From Prostheceraeus crozeri (Eukaryota; Platyhelminthes; Polycladida; Euryleptidae): a stretch of DNA of 64,000 nucleotides. Below the pieces are notes generated by a model, which was given only the letters and a program-made list of their open reading frames with translations, ran no database searches and was not told the origin of the DNA. Made by a program: the position numbers and the translations under genes. The stretch covers positions 1 through 64,000 of the forward strand of contig CAJQUW010006411.1 in assembly GCA_907163375.1 (NCBI GenBank), in the 5' to 3' direction. Of the stretch, positions 48,274 to 57,320 are shown in pieces; the stretch's first letter is position 1, and each line of letters starts with the position of its first letter.

Positions 48274-48951
48274 AGGAGGAAAGTGCCAGTTCTTACGTGC
48301 GACAGGGGAACGCAAACCACAATCGATGTCTCTACGGTGTATGACTTTGCAGGGCACTATATTTTTCCAACTGACACATAATTCTAAAAATATATAATTC
48401 TTTAGTGGATATAAACATAGTTTTTCTTGATACGACAATACGTTATTACACTGAGACCATGAGGTACTATGACCATTCTAGGTTGTGATTTTTGTTGACC
48501 ATTCTACAGTGATGTGCTGACAGTATATATATTATTCTCTGTATATATATAGTGATAAGCTAACAGATAACATTATTCTTTCTCTTGGGAACCTTGTCTA
48601 CAAAGAGCTATCCTCTTTGAATCGATAAACTGACTGCATACATGACGTATAGGCCTACATGCTTGCACTGGCTTGCACACTGTCAATTTGTTGACAAACC
48701 GCATACAGAACCACGTGCATTTTCATGTGACGTAAGTGATGTAAAATTAGGTCGTCGTTAAAATTGATCGTGACGAATATTCGGCCTTGAATACGCATTG
48801 ATGATGCAATCGTGCAGTCGCTGTTGAACTTCTATTATTAGCATTCACTGCACCTAGTTATAACTACCCTAGTAGGAGCTGTGCATACCAAATCAAGTTA
48901 CAACTAGGAAATAACAGTCTAGTCGTAACTAGGCTGTGCATACGGCCCATA

Positions 48952-50762
48952 GTCAGGATTAGACGATGACCAAAACATGATTGAACGACTTGTCTGGATG
49001 TTTCAAAACACCGGAGATACTTCAAGCAATGGAGTGGGCACATTGATCTTAACAAATCCAGGTTGGAGAGTAGGGTGTGACACGAATTTCCATTGAACTG
49101 GCCTCCATGTAGAGCTTCCCGTGACACATGGCAACGGTTGGCCCAGATTAGTGCGCCGTTCCACTCCGTTTCCATAGCCTTGAATAAAGTATTTTCTGGC
49201 CCCAATAACAAGTGGAGTTCCGGCGGTGGCAATATATCAATCACACGATCGTTGTCATCTCCTTTCAAAATAGGTAAATGTATAATGTTCCCAAAGTTCT
49301 TTGCATTTTTTAAAGTCCCGTCACTTTCGTACCATTCCCAAAAAGAATCACGCAAATTTCCAAGAGTTCTCAAAACGGATTTGTTTTTCAACTCCGTCCG
49401 ATGAATATTGTACCAACTGCAAGGGTGATTGGAACTGTGGGACACGATGCTCAGTACAATATTTGCCAGCTTGAGGTCAGTTGTTATGGCAAAATTGGAA
49501 CCCATTAGTGATGGGTCATTTAGACCACCGATAAGCTGAGCCAGCACCCACAATCTAAGCACGTTTGTATAATTCTCTTGGACATCTGGGGCCATTGCTA
49601 GAATCATCAACTTTTTTGACGCCCGTATTTCAATGACCTTGCGGCGACACCTTGTTCATACGCTGCTCTCCTTGGTTCCTTATGATCATAAATAATACCA
49701 CTCCTACACATTGTCAAACATAACTTAAAAAAACCACCACCGTCCAGACCAATTTTGAATAGAATGCCATCTGTTGAGTGACGGTCCCTTCGGTGCAAAA
49801 CTTCTCGAATTAATCCTTCAAGATTGTGACAAAAAACAGTTGGTCTCGATACTTGCGAGCAAGTCTGACTAGCTGTAGTAGTAGTATAATCAATGTCACT
49901 CACGGTGAAGTATTCGTCCAGGGTCCAGTTCCGTACACTCACTTTGGATTTGACGTGATTTTCAATGCTCCGTCTATTTTTTGTTGCTGATCGTATAAGG
50001 GACGCCAGCTGCTGGATAAGTTCATTGTCACTTGTATAGTTGCCAAATCATCACAAGTCAACAAATGGACTGATTTCGTAGATGACTGTTCTGGCGAAAC
50101 AGCAACACTTAAACGAGAACCACCAGTAGATAACAAGATATTATTGGAGCCAGAATTCGTTGTTTTCTCTTTAAGAATGCTCTCAGCTAACTGGTCTCGT
50201 CCTTTTTCATCCGGTACCACATACTGAGTAGATTTTCTTTCCTCGTTGCTTTTGTACAAGTATGACTTTCGCCTCGACATAAAGCGGTGAGGCAGAAATT
50301 GCAAATACGAATAGGTGCACGTGATGTCGATGATAAAGCAGAAGCTGATGAAGATGGTCAACCAACTGATTTCTTCTCAAATTTCGAAGAGGAAGAAATT
50401 GTAGAACGGGTAATTTGACACACCTTACATTCGCACACGACTCCAGAGCGGGTTACAGGCCGGGGAGATATTCCGATAACAGAATAGTCAAACACATCGA
50501 TGCTTTTGGTGAATGTGCCTTTGCTGTATTCTTGTATCACATTTCTACATGTGCCACACAATGCGGAGGGCAAGCGAATATCTCGGAAATCGTGTCCTTC
50601 GAGAAAATATTGCGTGATGATAGCTTCATTAGCTGGCGTTATCTTTCGCATTTCCTTGGTCTTACCCATGCAGAGCAAGCAAACAGCAGAGCGAGAATCG
50701 TCATGAGAACGGGCGGAAGTCGGCATTTCACATACCTGTATTCTTAATGAAGAGACAAGCAA
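48952..50762 (-). pseudogene. RAG1/Transib-like transposase, zinc N-terminus and catalytic core
   Basis: Read down the minus strand from about 50,724 (MPTSARSHDDSRSAVCLLC). Cysteine pairs follow: VCLLC, LCGTC and CECKVC, then CNFC with SHTC near 50,300. Next come SVRNWTLDEYFTVSDIDY, GILFKIGLDGGGFFKLCLTM (first candidate Asp near 49,743), MAPDVQENYTNV, TTDLKLANIVLSIVSHSSNH followed by PCSWY (second Asp near 49,477), and ILPPPELHLLLG. From the second Asp, D-x-K-L is followed by Cys at +19, as in RAG1 (D708, C727); the partner Cys at +22 reads Tyr here. The gene is spread over several frames and is dead. The core continues at 42,011-42,277. It is a DNA transposase by inference; I cannot place it in a named superfamily. 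Confidence 0.6.
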
Positions 50763-50848
50763 GACACTGTGTGCGTACAGAACAGTCGTCAGCAGATATG
50801 CGCGCGTGTTTCATTTTAGTTGACAATAAATCAAATCCATCTTCTTTA

Positions 50849-50878
50849 CAGAGAGAGAGAGAGAGGGAGAGAGAGAGA
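50849..50878 (+). repeat. GA microsatellite
   Basis: About 15 GA units with one GG interruption. Confidence 0.95.
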
Positions 50879-50963
50879 TCGATCGTCGAAACCATAGAAA
50901 TTACCAATGCCATTCATTATCTATTTCTATGGTCGAAACATTCAATAATGCACACCATTAGTA

Positions 50964-51927
50964 CAGGTTTTCCAGTTCGACAATGCGACTATCAGATTAA
51001 AGAATATGTTTTAAGATGCAACAACGGTATTTCTGTTAATCAGCAGCGTTTTCAATTGAATGATATTATTTTTAATCGGTAGTGATAATAAGTGAGTTTA
51101 TTAATGGATTTATAAGTTTAATGAACGGCAACCTGAAATCATAAACGGCTTTTCATATTCAATTATATTTTATTTAACAGGTAAGTCAATACAAAAAGTT
51201 TTGATAATTTTTTTAATTCGAAAAGGTAAAATATGTCAAAAGGAAAAGTTTAATAATTATTTTAATTCATAAAGGTAATACAGTAAGTCATTAAAAACTT
51301 TTTTTACGAAAAGGTAAGTCAATACGAAAAAGTTTTGAGAATCTTGAAATTTTTTATTCCATTATGAAACAAAACAAGTACCGTAATAGTCATTGATGGT
51401 TTTGTAAGACATCCTCGCGATTAATTAGTCTAGGCATCAATCTGCCCATACGTCTGGAAGACCTTCCCATCTTATTTGCAGTGATGGCACTCATATTTTG
51501 GGAGGCGAGTTGCAGTAAGGTCAAATTCCGCTGTTGTCCAGTGTAGTTGTGTAACTGCTCACGAATCTCAGCTACTTCTCTCTTGAAAGCCGCTTTCCAC
51601 ATGGAAAACGCGTTCTCTGCGATATTGAGAAATGGAGAGTTGGGCGGTAAGTACCTAATAGAGTGTCCCTCTCGCAAACTGACTTCACGGGCTCTATTGT
51701 GGCACGGAGCATTATACATGACGAATACATTTACGACGATATCATTTATTCTTCACGTGAAATACCGCTCACTAATCTGATAGAGACACAATTGAACTAT
51801 TTTGCTGCAGTTTATTTATTGTTGTCGCTCTCAATTGTGAAATGACGTAATATTTTATCTTTTAACGTTTTAGAAATTAAAGTGCCGCTCTTGTTTCGTA
51901 GTTGCCGTTGTCGTGTAGGAAAACCTG
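50964..51927 (-). mobile_element. Tc1/IS630-like transposon, internally shortened
   Basis: Inverted ends CAGGTTTTCC at 50964-50973 and 51918-51927, with further matching bases inside (CGACAA-G-ACTA type), flanked by TA on both sides (50962-50963, 51928-51929). TA target duplication is the mark of Tc1/mariner/IS630. At 964 bp it is shorter than a complete element and lacks the N-terminal half of the transposase. Confidence 0.8.
51390..51790 (-). pseudogene. DDE_3 (Tc1/IS630-type) transposase, C-terminal fragment
   Basis: Encodes VNVFVMYNAPCHNRAREVSL, then GHSIRYLPPNSPFLNIAENA and FSMWKAAFKREV. This is the second catalytic region ('v.mDNAp.H....', here Y for D) and the 'LPPySPdLNpIEn.Fs.wK' motif with the third acidic residue. 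The loss of the Asp and of the N-terminal half means it is inactive. Confidence 0.85.
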
Positions 51928-52157
51928 TATTACGTGATGACCATAGATATATCGAGATTTTTAATTAAGGAATTGAAAGAAAGAGAATCACCTGGTATTG
52001 TTCAATTTCTATGGTTTACCGTTCATTTGGCTATGACATAACAGGATCGATGGCTATCATAGAATCAATGTTTGTATCAGTATTAGACGCTTCTATTTGG
52101 TTATTAATTTAGTTGTAGGTGTAAATATATCTGGGAGTCCATGGTTACAGGCAGCAT

Positions 52158-52308
52158 TTAGAGGTTCAAAACTATGATTTTTGGATACTTTGGGGGTAGT
52201 TTCCTATCTGTTTGTAATATATTTGATAGCTGTAGGAGGCTTGGATTTTAAGATATTGCGATTTTAAGATTTAAATGGCAGCCATTCTGAATTATTACGT
52301 CATATTCG
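52158..52308 (-). repeat. right 151-bp terminal inverted repeat
   Basis: Inverse partner of 41667-41817. Its outer side is fused to a LINE coding frame at 52,309. Confidence 0.8.
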
Positions 52309-52620
52309 TATTCATGTCGTCTGCTCGTACGGCAAAAATGGATGCGAAAGTGTTTGCTGACGCACATCCCTTCAGGAATCAAGCTGTTTAGTGGATGGAA
52401 AACTGAGCTCTCACATTTTAACAAGAAATCAATGGCCCTCTCTTCGAAAATATTTGCAAGGTTAGGAAAATTCTTACATGAGCAGTCTGAACCACAAATG
52501 ATCATATGTGCACGTTTCTGAAACTTCTGTAATTTTGTCAACAATTTCGCAAGTAAACGACCATAGGCAGGTAGACCGAGTGAGATACACGGTTTTTTCT
52601 TAAACATTATCGGTGACGTG
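52309..52620 (-). mobile_element. CR1-like LINE, RT C-terminus (split by the 10.6-kb element)
   Basis: The minus strand reads LTKLQKFQKRAHMIICGSDC, then NIFEERAIDFLLKCESSVFH and PLNSLIPEGM, ending RTSRRHEYE at the junction. This is the 'LQ.IQ.RA.rIICG...R....LL.K....HPLN.L.P......RTSRR' end of a CR1-group reverse transcriptase. It is 5'-truncated. The 3' end lies at 41,385-41,666. Confidence 0.7.
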
Positions 52621-53189
52621 AGACGTGCAAATTGTGTTCTGTGAGGCTCTCTTGTCGTTGTTCAGTTTTACCGCTGTAATTTTGCTTAACTGTGGACTTT
52701 TGGAGTAAAATTTACATCAGGGTTTTTATCGTATTATCGTTCATCTAGATATTTGGTTTTTGGGTTCGTCAGTTCGACAGATAATCTAATTTTTTGTGTT
52801 TTTCTCATCTGGATGTTTTGATTAGAATTCTTGGCAGTTTCGAGATATCAATCAGCTGAATCGGTCACACCTTTCTATGTCACACCAGTATTGAATTGCT
52901 GCAGTGCATTCCCTCTAACAATCAATTTTCTATAGTCCGCATACACAACGTGTATAGCCGACTGGCGTTGTACATTGATTTTTTCAGGAAAGTCTGATAT
53001 TTGTATTGGCAGCCTATCGCGTCAATTTTCAGTGATTTCTCGCATTGTGTATTTGACAGTTTAGAACGTGACATTGACAGTGCTTGTAGTCTGTCGGTGA
53101 AGAGTTCGTTTACATAGCCCAAGGTTGCAGGTTCAATTTTGTCAACCGATACATTTTTCCGCTTTTTCTATTTATTATTGAATTGTAAT
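52621..53189. other. no gene seen; may contain LINE 5' region
   Basis: T-rich stretch between two LINEs. The part next to 53,190 may be the untranslated start of the following CR1-like LINE. Confidence 0.4.
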
Positions 53190-53280
53190 AATTGCAATGG
53201 CTAGAGAAACGTGATCATCCTCTCTTACCAGCAACATGTTCAATGAGCAGAAAATGTTGATAAAAAGCTCAAAAGGGGGG

Positions 53281-53856
53281 AGGTAATTGAAAGTCTGAAG
53301 CTAGAAATTGATAACATGGAGAGCACAATCGGATCCCTAAGGGTGCGCGTTGAAGAATTAGAGAAGCAAAACCAATATATGCAGGCTCATAGCTGTCATG
53401 TTGGAAACAATAACTCATAAACTCCATCAACGAAATCAGAGAGAGAACAACATCATCATATTTCGTTTGAATGAGCAAGAGACAGGCAGTCTTGAGATCC
53501 GTAAAGATTCCGATAAAGAGAAAATAATGGAAGTCATGTACTCTATAGGAGTTAGTGATGTGGATATTGTTGACCATATTCGCCTAGGTAGACCAAATAT
53601 CAAGACCAAAACGAGACCGATCCGTCTGAAGTTAAAAGACTCCACTCAAAAGTTCGGAGTTCTTCGAAGTGCTGCGAAGCTGCGGAACTTGCCTTCGTTC
53701 TCAAAAATTTTCGTTAAATCTGATTTAACGCCAGCCCAACAAGCCACAAGAAGACAACTGGAAGAAAATGTGCGCATACGTCGCTCCAATGGAGAAGATG
53801 TGGTTTTGTATCGTAATCGAATTGTTTTAAGCGAGTCACTTCAGAATTTTCACTAA
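53281..53856 (+). pseudogene. LINE ORF1-type protein (coiled coil plus RNA-binding region)
   Basis: Begins with a heptad-like coiled coil (ESLKLEIDNMESTIGSLRVR, VEELEKQNQYMQ) in one frame. From 53,398 it continues as LHQRNQRENNIIIFRLNEQE, SIGVSDVDIVDHIRLGRP, TRPIRLKLKDSTQKFGVLRS and DLTPAQQATRRQLEENVRIR, to a stop after SLQNFH. This pattern ('RE.NIIIF.l.E...v..ig....v....RlG....RPi.v.l......vL..a..L......i...DlT..qR....L') is typical of LINE ORF1 proteins that coat their RNA. Confidence 0.8.
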
Positions 53857-53999
53857 GTTTTTTATCCAGAAAGGATAAATGCACTGTGCCTGCACATAGC
53901 AATCTTCCTTCCTTGCTTTTGTCTACTGTGAGATCAATTTTTAAAAAGATGGACGAACTGTAGTGTGTTGCTCTGAATACCCAAGCCTCAATTTTCTGT

Positions 54000-54304
54000 A
54001 TAACTGAGAAGTGGTTGAACGAAACTATTCTGGATAACATTGTGAATCTACCGTCTTTTACTCTTTATAAAGCAGATCGCCTAAATCGCGTTGACGGTGG
54101 TGTGTGTATTTATCTGATGGACGATATAAATGCAGTAAGGTTACAAAATTCTCCACATTTCTTGAATTTTGAATCTATGTGGCTTTTTCTACCTTTATTT
54201 GAAATTCTTTTGAGCTGCATGTATGTTCCACCTGACATTAGAGTTGATAAGATGAACAATCTATTGACATAGTTTACCAGTTTGCGAGTTAGGCGATGCA
54301 TTTC
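54000..54304 (+). pseudogene. LINE APE endonuclease fragment
   Basis: Encodes NETILDNIVNLPSFTLYKAD, RLNRVDGGVCIYLMDDINAV and ILLSCMYVPPDI. This corresponds to 'ETWL...i.......gY...R.DR....GGGV.iYv.d.......' of CR1-group endonucleases. It is cut by the PLE insertion at 54,305. Confidence 0.75.
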
Positions 54305-54594
54305 ACAGGCAAGTAATGAGAGTTTCTGACTCGATACAATTTATTGGTCGAAAGTAAAAAGTTATAAATTTACACGTCGCACAGCGTGACGGCCTTCGGC
54401 GTCCAGCGCCTTCTTACGGTCGATGGTCAAATGGCGGTCTGCAAACTCGGTGTGAAGATTTATAAAGAAGTGAATGGTATTAAGAATTGTGTTGCTTGTT
54501 GAATGTGAGGTGATCAAAGTGAGAAGGCAGACTGTAGCAAGGTAATTCATGTCTTCTATTGATTGTTGGCTTCAAGTGTGTAATAGCTTTTGCT

Positions 54595-54986
54595 TCAGTG
54601 AATGTTGTCTCGAGTGCTCGTCAGCTTAGCAATGAAATCGACCTGAAAATCTTCGATGCTACCTAGATCATTATGTTTGCTTTTAATATGCTCATAGAGA
54701 GCGCTGGATGCAGACTTATTAATTATTGCACGTCTGTGTTCTGCGTGCCGAGTGGAGAATTTTCTTACAGTCTTTCCAATGTAGCATTCTCCACATTTAT
54801 TACATGTGTACCTATATACTACGTATTTATCACTACATTTATACTTAGGTAAACATTGACAGGCTTGACAGCTACAAGTATTAGAGACATTTTTATTTTT
54901 GCTTATTTGGTTCACAGTCTGTCTACCGTATTCATTAATAACTGTAATGGGTAAGTTAAACTTCTTAACAGCTTTATTAATTTTTC
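54595..54986 (-). pseudogene. PLE GIY-YIG nuclease region, left copy
   Basis: The minus strand reads NISKNKNV-type linker, then SCQACQCLPKYKC, YVVYRYTCNKCGECYIGKTV and RHAEHRRAI. This is the GIY-YIG domain of a Penelope-like element. It is truncated compared with the right-hand copy and shorter at the C-terminal side. Confidence 0.85.
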
Positions 54987-55100
54987 CTAAGAGTCCTTTC
55001 TTAGGGTTATGTCGGGAACCCTAAGAAAGGGGTATTAAGGGGTATACCCTAATAAGGGGTATTAGGGAACCCTAAGAAAGGACTCTTTTGTGCCCAATCA
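54987..55100. repeat. hairpin with CCCTAA/TTAGGG-like words at PLE pair junction
   Basis: GAGTCCTTTCTTAGGGTT (54991-55008) pairs perfectly with AACCCTAAGAAAGGACTC (55068-55085). Between them are further AACCCTAAG, ACCCTAAT and ATTAGGG words. TTAGGG is the usual animal telomere word, but no regular array is present. Confidence 0.8.
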
Positions 55101-55172
55101 TGTTAAAGGTAGTTTCATTAATAACCGTTTAAAAGACTTAAGTAATAGCAATGAAGTATAAGCAATGAAGTT

Positions 55173-55844
55173 ATGCAAAAAGAAAAAATTAGCGAATTTA
55201 ATGACATTTTGACTAAAAATGGCTATAGTAACAAGAATTTTCCTAAGAAAAGCAACAAGCATAAAGGTATAAATAGAATTAAAAACCAAAATAATTGCTT
55301 TTTTAAAGTTCCATTTATCAGTGATAAATGTAATAGAAAAATTAATAAAGCTGTTAAGAAGTTTAACTTACCCATTACTGTTATTAATGAATACGGTAGA
55401 CAGACTGTGAACCAAATAAGCAAAAATAAAAATGTCTCTAATACTTGTAGCTGTCAAGCCTGTCAATGTTTACCTAAATATAAATGTAGTGATAAATACG
55501 TAGTATATAGGTACACATGTAATAAATGTGGAGAATGCTACATTGGAAAGACTGTAAGAAAATTCTCCACTCGGCACGCAGAACACAGACGTGCAATAAT
55601 TAATAAGTCTGCATCCAGCGCTCTCTATGAGCATATTAAAAGCAAACATAATGATCTAGGTAGCATCGAAGATTTTCAGGTCGATTTCATTGCTAAGCTG
55701 ACGAGCACTCGAGACAAAACATTCACTGAAGCAAAAGCTATTACACACTTGAAGCCAACAATCAATAGAAGACATGAATTACCTTGCTACAGTCTGCCTT
55801 CTCACTTTGATCACCTCACATTCAACAAGCAACACAATTCTTAA
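55173..55844 (+). CDS. PLE C-terminal ORF with GIY-YIG nuclease, right copy
   Basis: A 223-codon frame: a basic linker (EKISEFNDILTKNGYSNK, FISDKCNRKINKAVKKFNLP), a Cys pair region (CSCQACQCLPKYKC), then the GIY-YIG domain YVVYRYTCNKCGECYIGKTV, RKFSTRHAEHRRAI and EHIKSKHND, and a C-terminal TEAKAITHLKPTINRRHELP. The key Tyr, Arg, His and Glu positions of the family are present. The frame lacks the reverse transcriptase, so it is a 5'-truncated insert and not a working element. Confidence 0.85.
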   Translation: MQKEKISEFNDILTKNGYSNKNFPKKSNKHKGINRIKNQNNCFFKVPFISDKCNRKINKAVKKFNLPITVINEYGRQTVNQISKNKNVSNTCSCQACQCLPKYKCSDKYVVYRYTCNKCGECYIGKTVRKFSTRHAEHRRAIINKSASSALYEHIKSKHNDLGSIEDFQVDFIAKLTSTRDKTFTEAKAITHLKPTINRRHELPCYSLPSHFDHLTFNKQHNS

Positions 55845-56089
55845 TACCATTCACTTTATAAATCTTCACACCAAGTGTGCTGACCGCCATTTGACTATCG
55901 ACCGTAAGAAGGCGCTGGACGCCGAAGGCCCGTCACGCTGTGTGACGTGTAAATTTATAACTTTTTGCTTTCGACCAATAAATTATATCGAGTCAGAAAC
56001 TCTCATTACTTGCCTGTAAAACAATTTTTTTGCATATATTGTTGACAGTGTCGATGATTTTCTATTGAAAGGGTATGGTGCCCTTGCAT

Positions 56090-57201
56090 AATTTTGGAAC
56101 GCTTTGTAGCTAGATCTCTTCGTGCTGAGTTTGAAGCCGCTGCGGGTCCTTCACAACATGGAGCCAGGAGAGAATCATCAACCAGTACTGCCCTGATAAC
56201 TCTTCACGATCAAAAAACAAAATTTTTGGATCTTGATGATGTGGTTGGTGTTCAATTGTTAATGTATGATCTTGCAAAGGCATTTGATAAGATAAATTTT
56301 AATTTGATTGTTAAACGTCTTGTTCAATGTCATTTTCCTCTGAATTTTGGTTTGTGAATTTATATTTGACTGAGAGAACCCAAAGCATTCGAATTCACTC
56401 TGTTGTCAGTGAGCCAATAGCTATTGATTCTGGTGTATCCCAGGGCTCCGTTTTGGGGCCATTACTTTTTATTGCTACCATTGGCAACCTCACACCAATT
56501 TTTTCTTCAACAACTATTGTCAAATATGTTGATGACATATCCATTTGTGTTCCTATTTGCAAAAGTGATTTTAATAAAAATGATGTGTTAGCTGAGCACG
56601 ACAATGTGTTGCAGTGGGCAAAGGATATGAACCTTCACATCAATGCTCAGAAATCTAATTGCATGTATTTTCGCAAAAGAAGTGACAGTACACCTTGTGT
56701 TATTCCAGATTGCGAATTTGTACAAGAGCAGCGTATTCTTGGTGTCATCTGGTCGAATGATCTTCGTTGGCAATCGCATGTTGAGTATTTTTCTAAGCTT
56801 TTTGCTCAAAGATTGCATTGTCTTAGAATTGTGAAAAGTTTTTTGAGCAAGCCTCTGTGTATAATTGTCTGTTGAGATCACTTCTTCAGTACTGTGCTCC
56901 ACCTTTTGTTAGTATGCCGAAATGTCTTTCACATAACATTGAAAAGTTGCAGAGGCGAGCACATAAAATAATTTGTGGTATTGAGTGTGAATTGCCATGT
57001 TTGGAGAACCTTAACATCAGGAGACTCAGATTTTCAAAGACTCTTTTTGACAAATGCTCAACGCACCCCTTGCTCAATCGGCTTCCTCCTGTCAGCCTTC
57101 GAACAGGGCGTACGATTCTACCGTTCTCAAATACCTCGCGCCGAATGAACTCATTCATTATGTACATGTCAGCACTCCCGCATAGACAATTTGATAAATG
57201 A
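56090..57201 (+). pseudogene. LINE reverse transcriptase (CR1-like)
   Basis: Pieces in order: LMYDLAKAFDKINFNLIVKR, GVSQGSVLGPLLFIATIGNL, IVKYVDDISICV (catalytic YVDD), WAKDMNLHINAQKSNCMYF, RILGVIWSNDLRWQSHVEYF, LLQYCAPPFVSM, IEKLQRRAHKIICGIECELP and HPLLNRLPPVSLRTGRT, ending near 57,201. Fingers, palm and thumb are all recognisable. The frame shifts near 56,340 and 56,870. Confidence 0.9.
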
Positions 57202-57320
57202 ATTCTTTACTGTGTCTTTACTTGCATCTACACCTTGCTTTTCTGATTTGTGTAATTTCTGATTTTCATGATTTTTATTAATTTGAAATAAATCCTTTCT
57301 ATTTTATTTTATTCTATTCT

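Larger units (their letters stand above)
43018..48948 (-). mobile_element. Harbinger (PIF/Harbinger) transposon, 5.9 kb including inner LINE
   Basis: Terminal inverted repeats GGGCCGTATGCACAGCCTAG at 43018-43037 and, inverted, 48929-48948. The 3-bp target duplication ATA lies at 43015-43017 and 48949-48951. Next to each end are several copies of the palindrome-like CTAGTT(A/G)(T/C)AACTAG. It encodes the usual two Harbinger proteins from divergent genes: a DDE nuclease (minus) and a Myb/SANT-like protein (plus). An RTE-like LINE of about 2 kb lies in the intron of the second gene. It inserted next to the right-hand target duplication of the PLE. Confidence 0.9.
41667..52308 (-). mobile_element. 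10.6-kb composite transposon with 151-bp inverted repeats and RAG1/Transib-like transposase relic
   Basis: Bases 41667-41817 and 52158-52308 are inverted copies, both 151 bp and about 97% alike by eye. Starting the element at TATGACGTAATAATTC leaves TTCGAA on the left and TTCGTA on the right, a possible 6-bp target duplication with one change. Inside lies one minus-strand transposase-like gene (42011-42277 and 48952-50762). Subtracting a PLE (42278-43004), a Harbinger transposon (43018-48948) and a Tc1-like element (50964-51927), with their target duplications, leaves about 3.0 kb, a normal size for a cut-and-paste transposon. Confidence 0.65.
54305..56016. mobile_element. head-to-head inverted pair of Penelope-like copies
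   Basis: Arm 54305-54986 is the inverse complement of 55336-56016, with only a few differences. Both arms end outward with the PLE 3' end (ACAGGCAAGTAATGAGAG and its inverse) and run inward into the GIY-YIG coding region. The right copy reaches 5' as far as about 55,100; the left stops at 54,986. The centre (54,987-55,100) is a GC-poor hairpin built of CCCTAA-like words. The pair sits between the endonuclease and RT parts of the CR1-like LINE. Confidence 0.9.
53190..57320 (+). mobile_element. CR1-like LINE with ORF1, endonuclease and RT, interrupted by PLE pair
   Basis: ORF1, endonuclease and reverse transcriptase parts lie in order on the plus strand. The 3' end has AATAAA near 57,289 and a TATTTTATTTTATTCTATTC tail. 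The element is interrupted at 54,305-56,016 by an inverted PLE pair. Frames are broken in several places, but most of the LINE is still there, so it is a fairly long copy. Confidence 0.85.

Noticed and set aside
50763-50769. CACTGTG, like a Transib/RSS heptamer, near the start of the RAG1/Transib-like gene
   Set aside because: It lies about 40 bp from the probable start codon, has no inverted partner on the other side, and the 151-bp inverted repeats are a better pair of ends. A 7-bp match is expected by chance.
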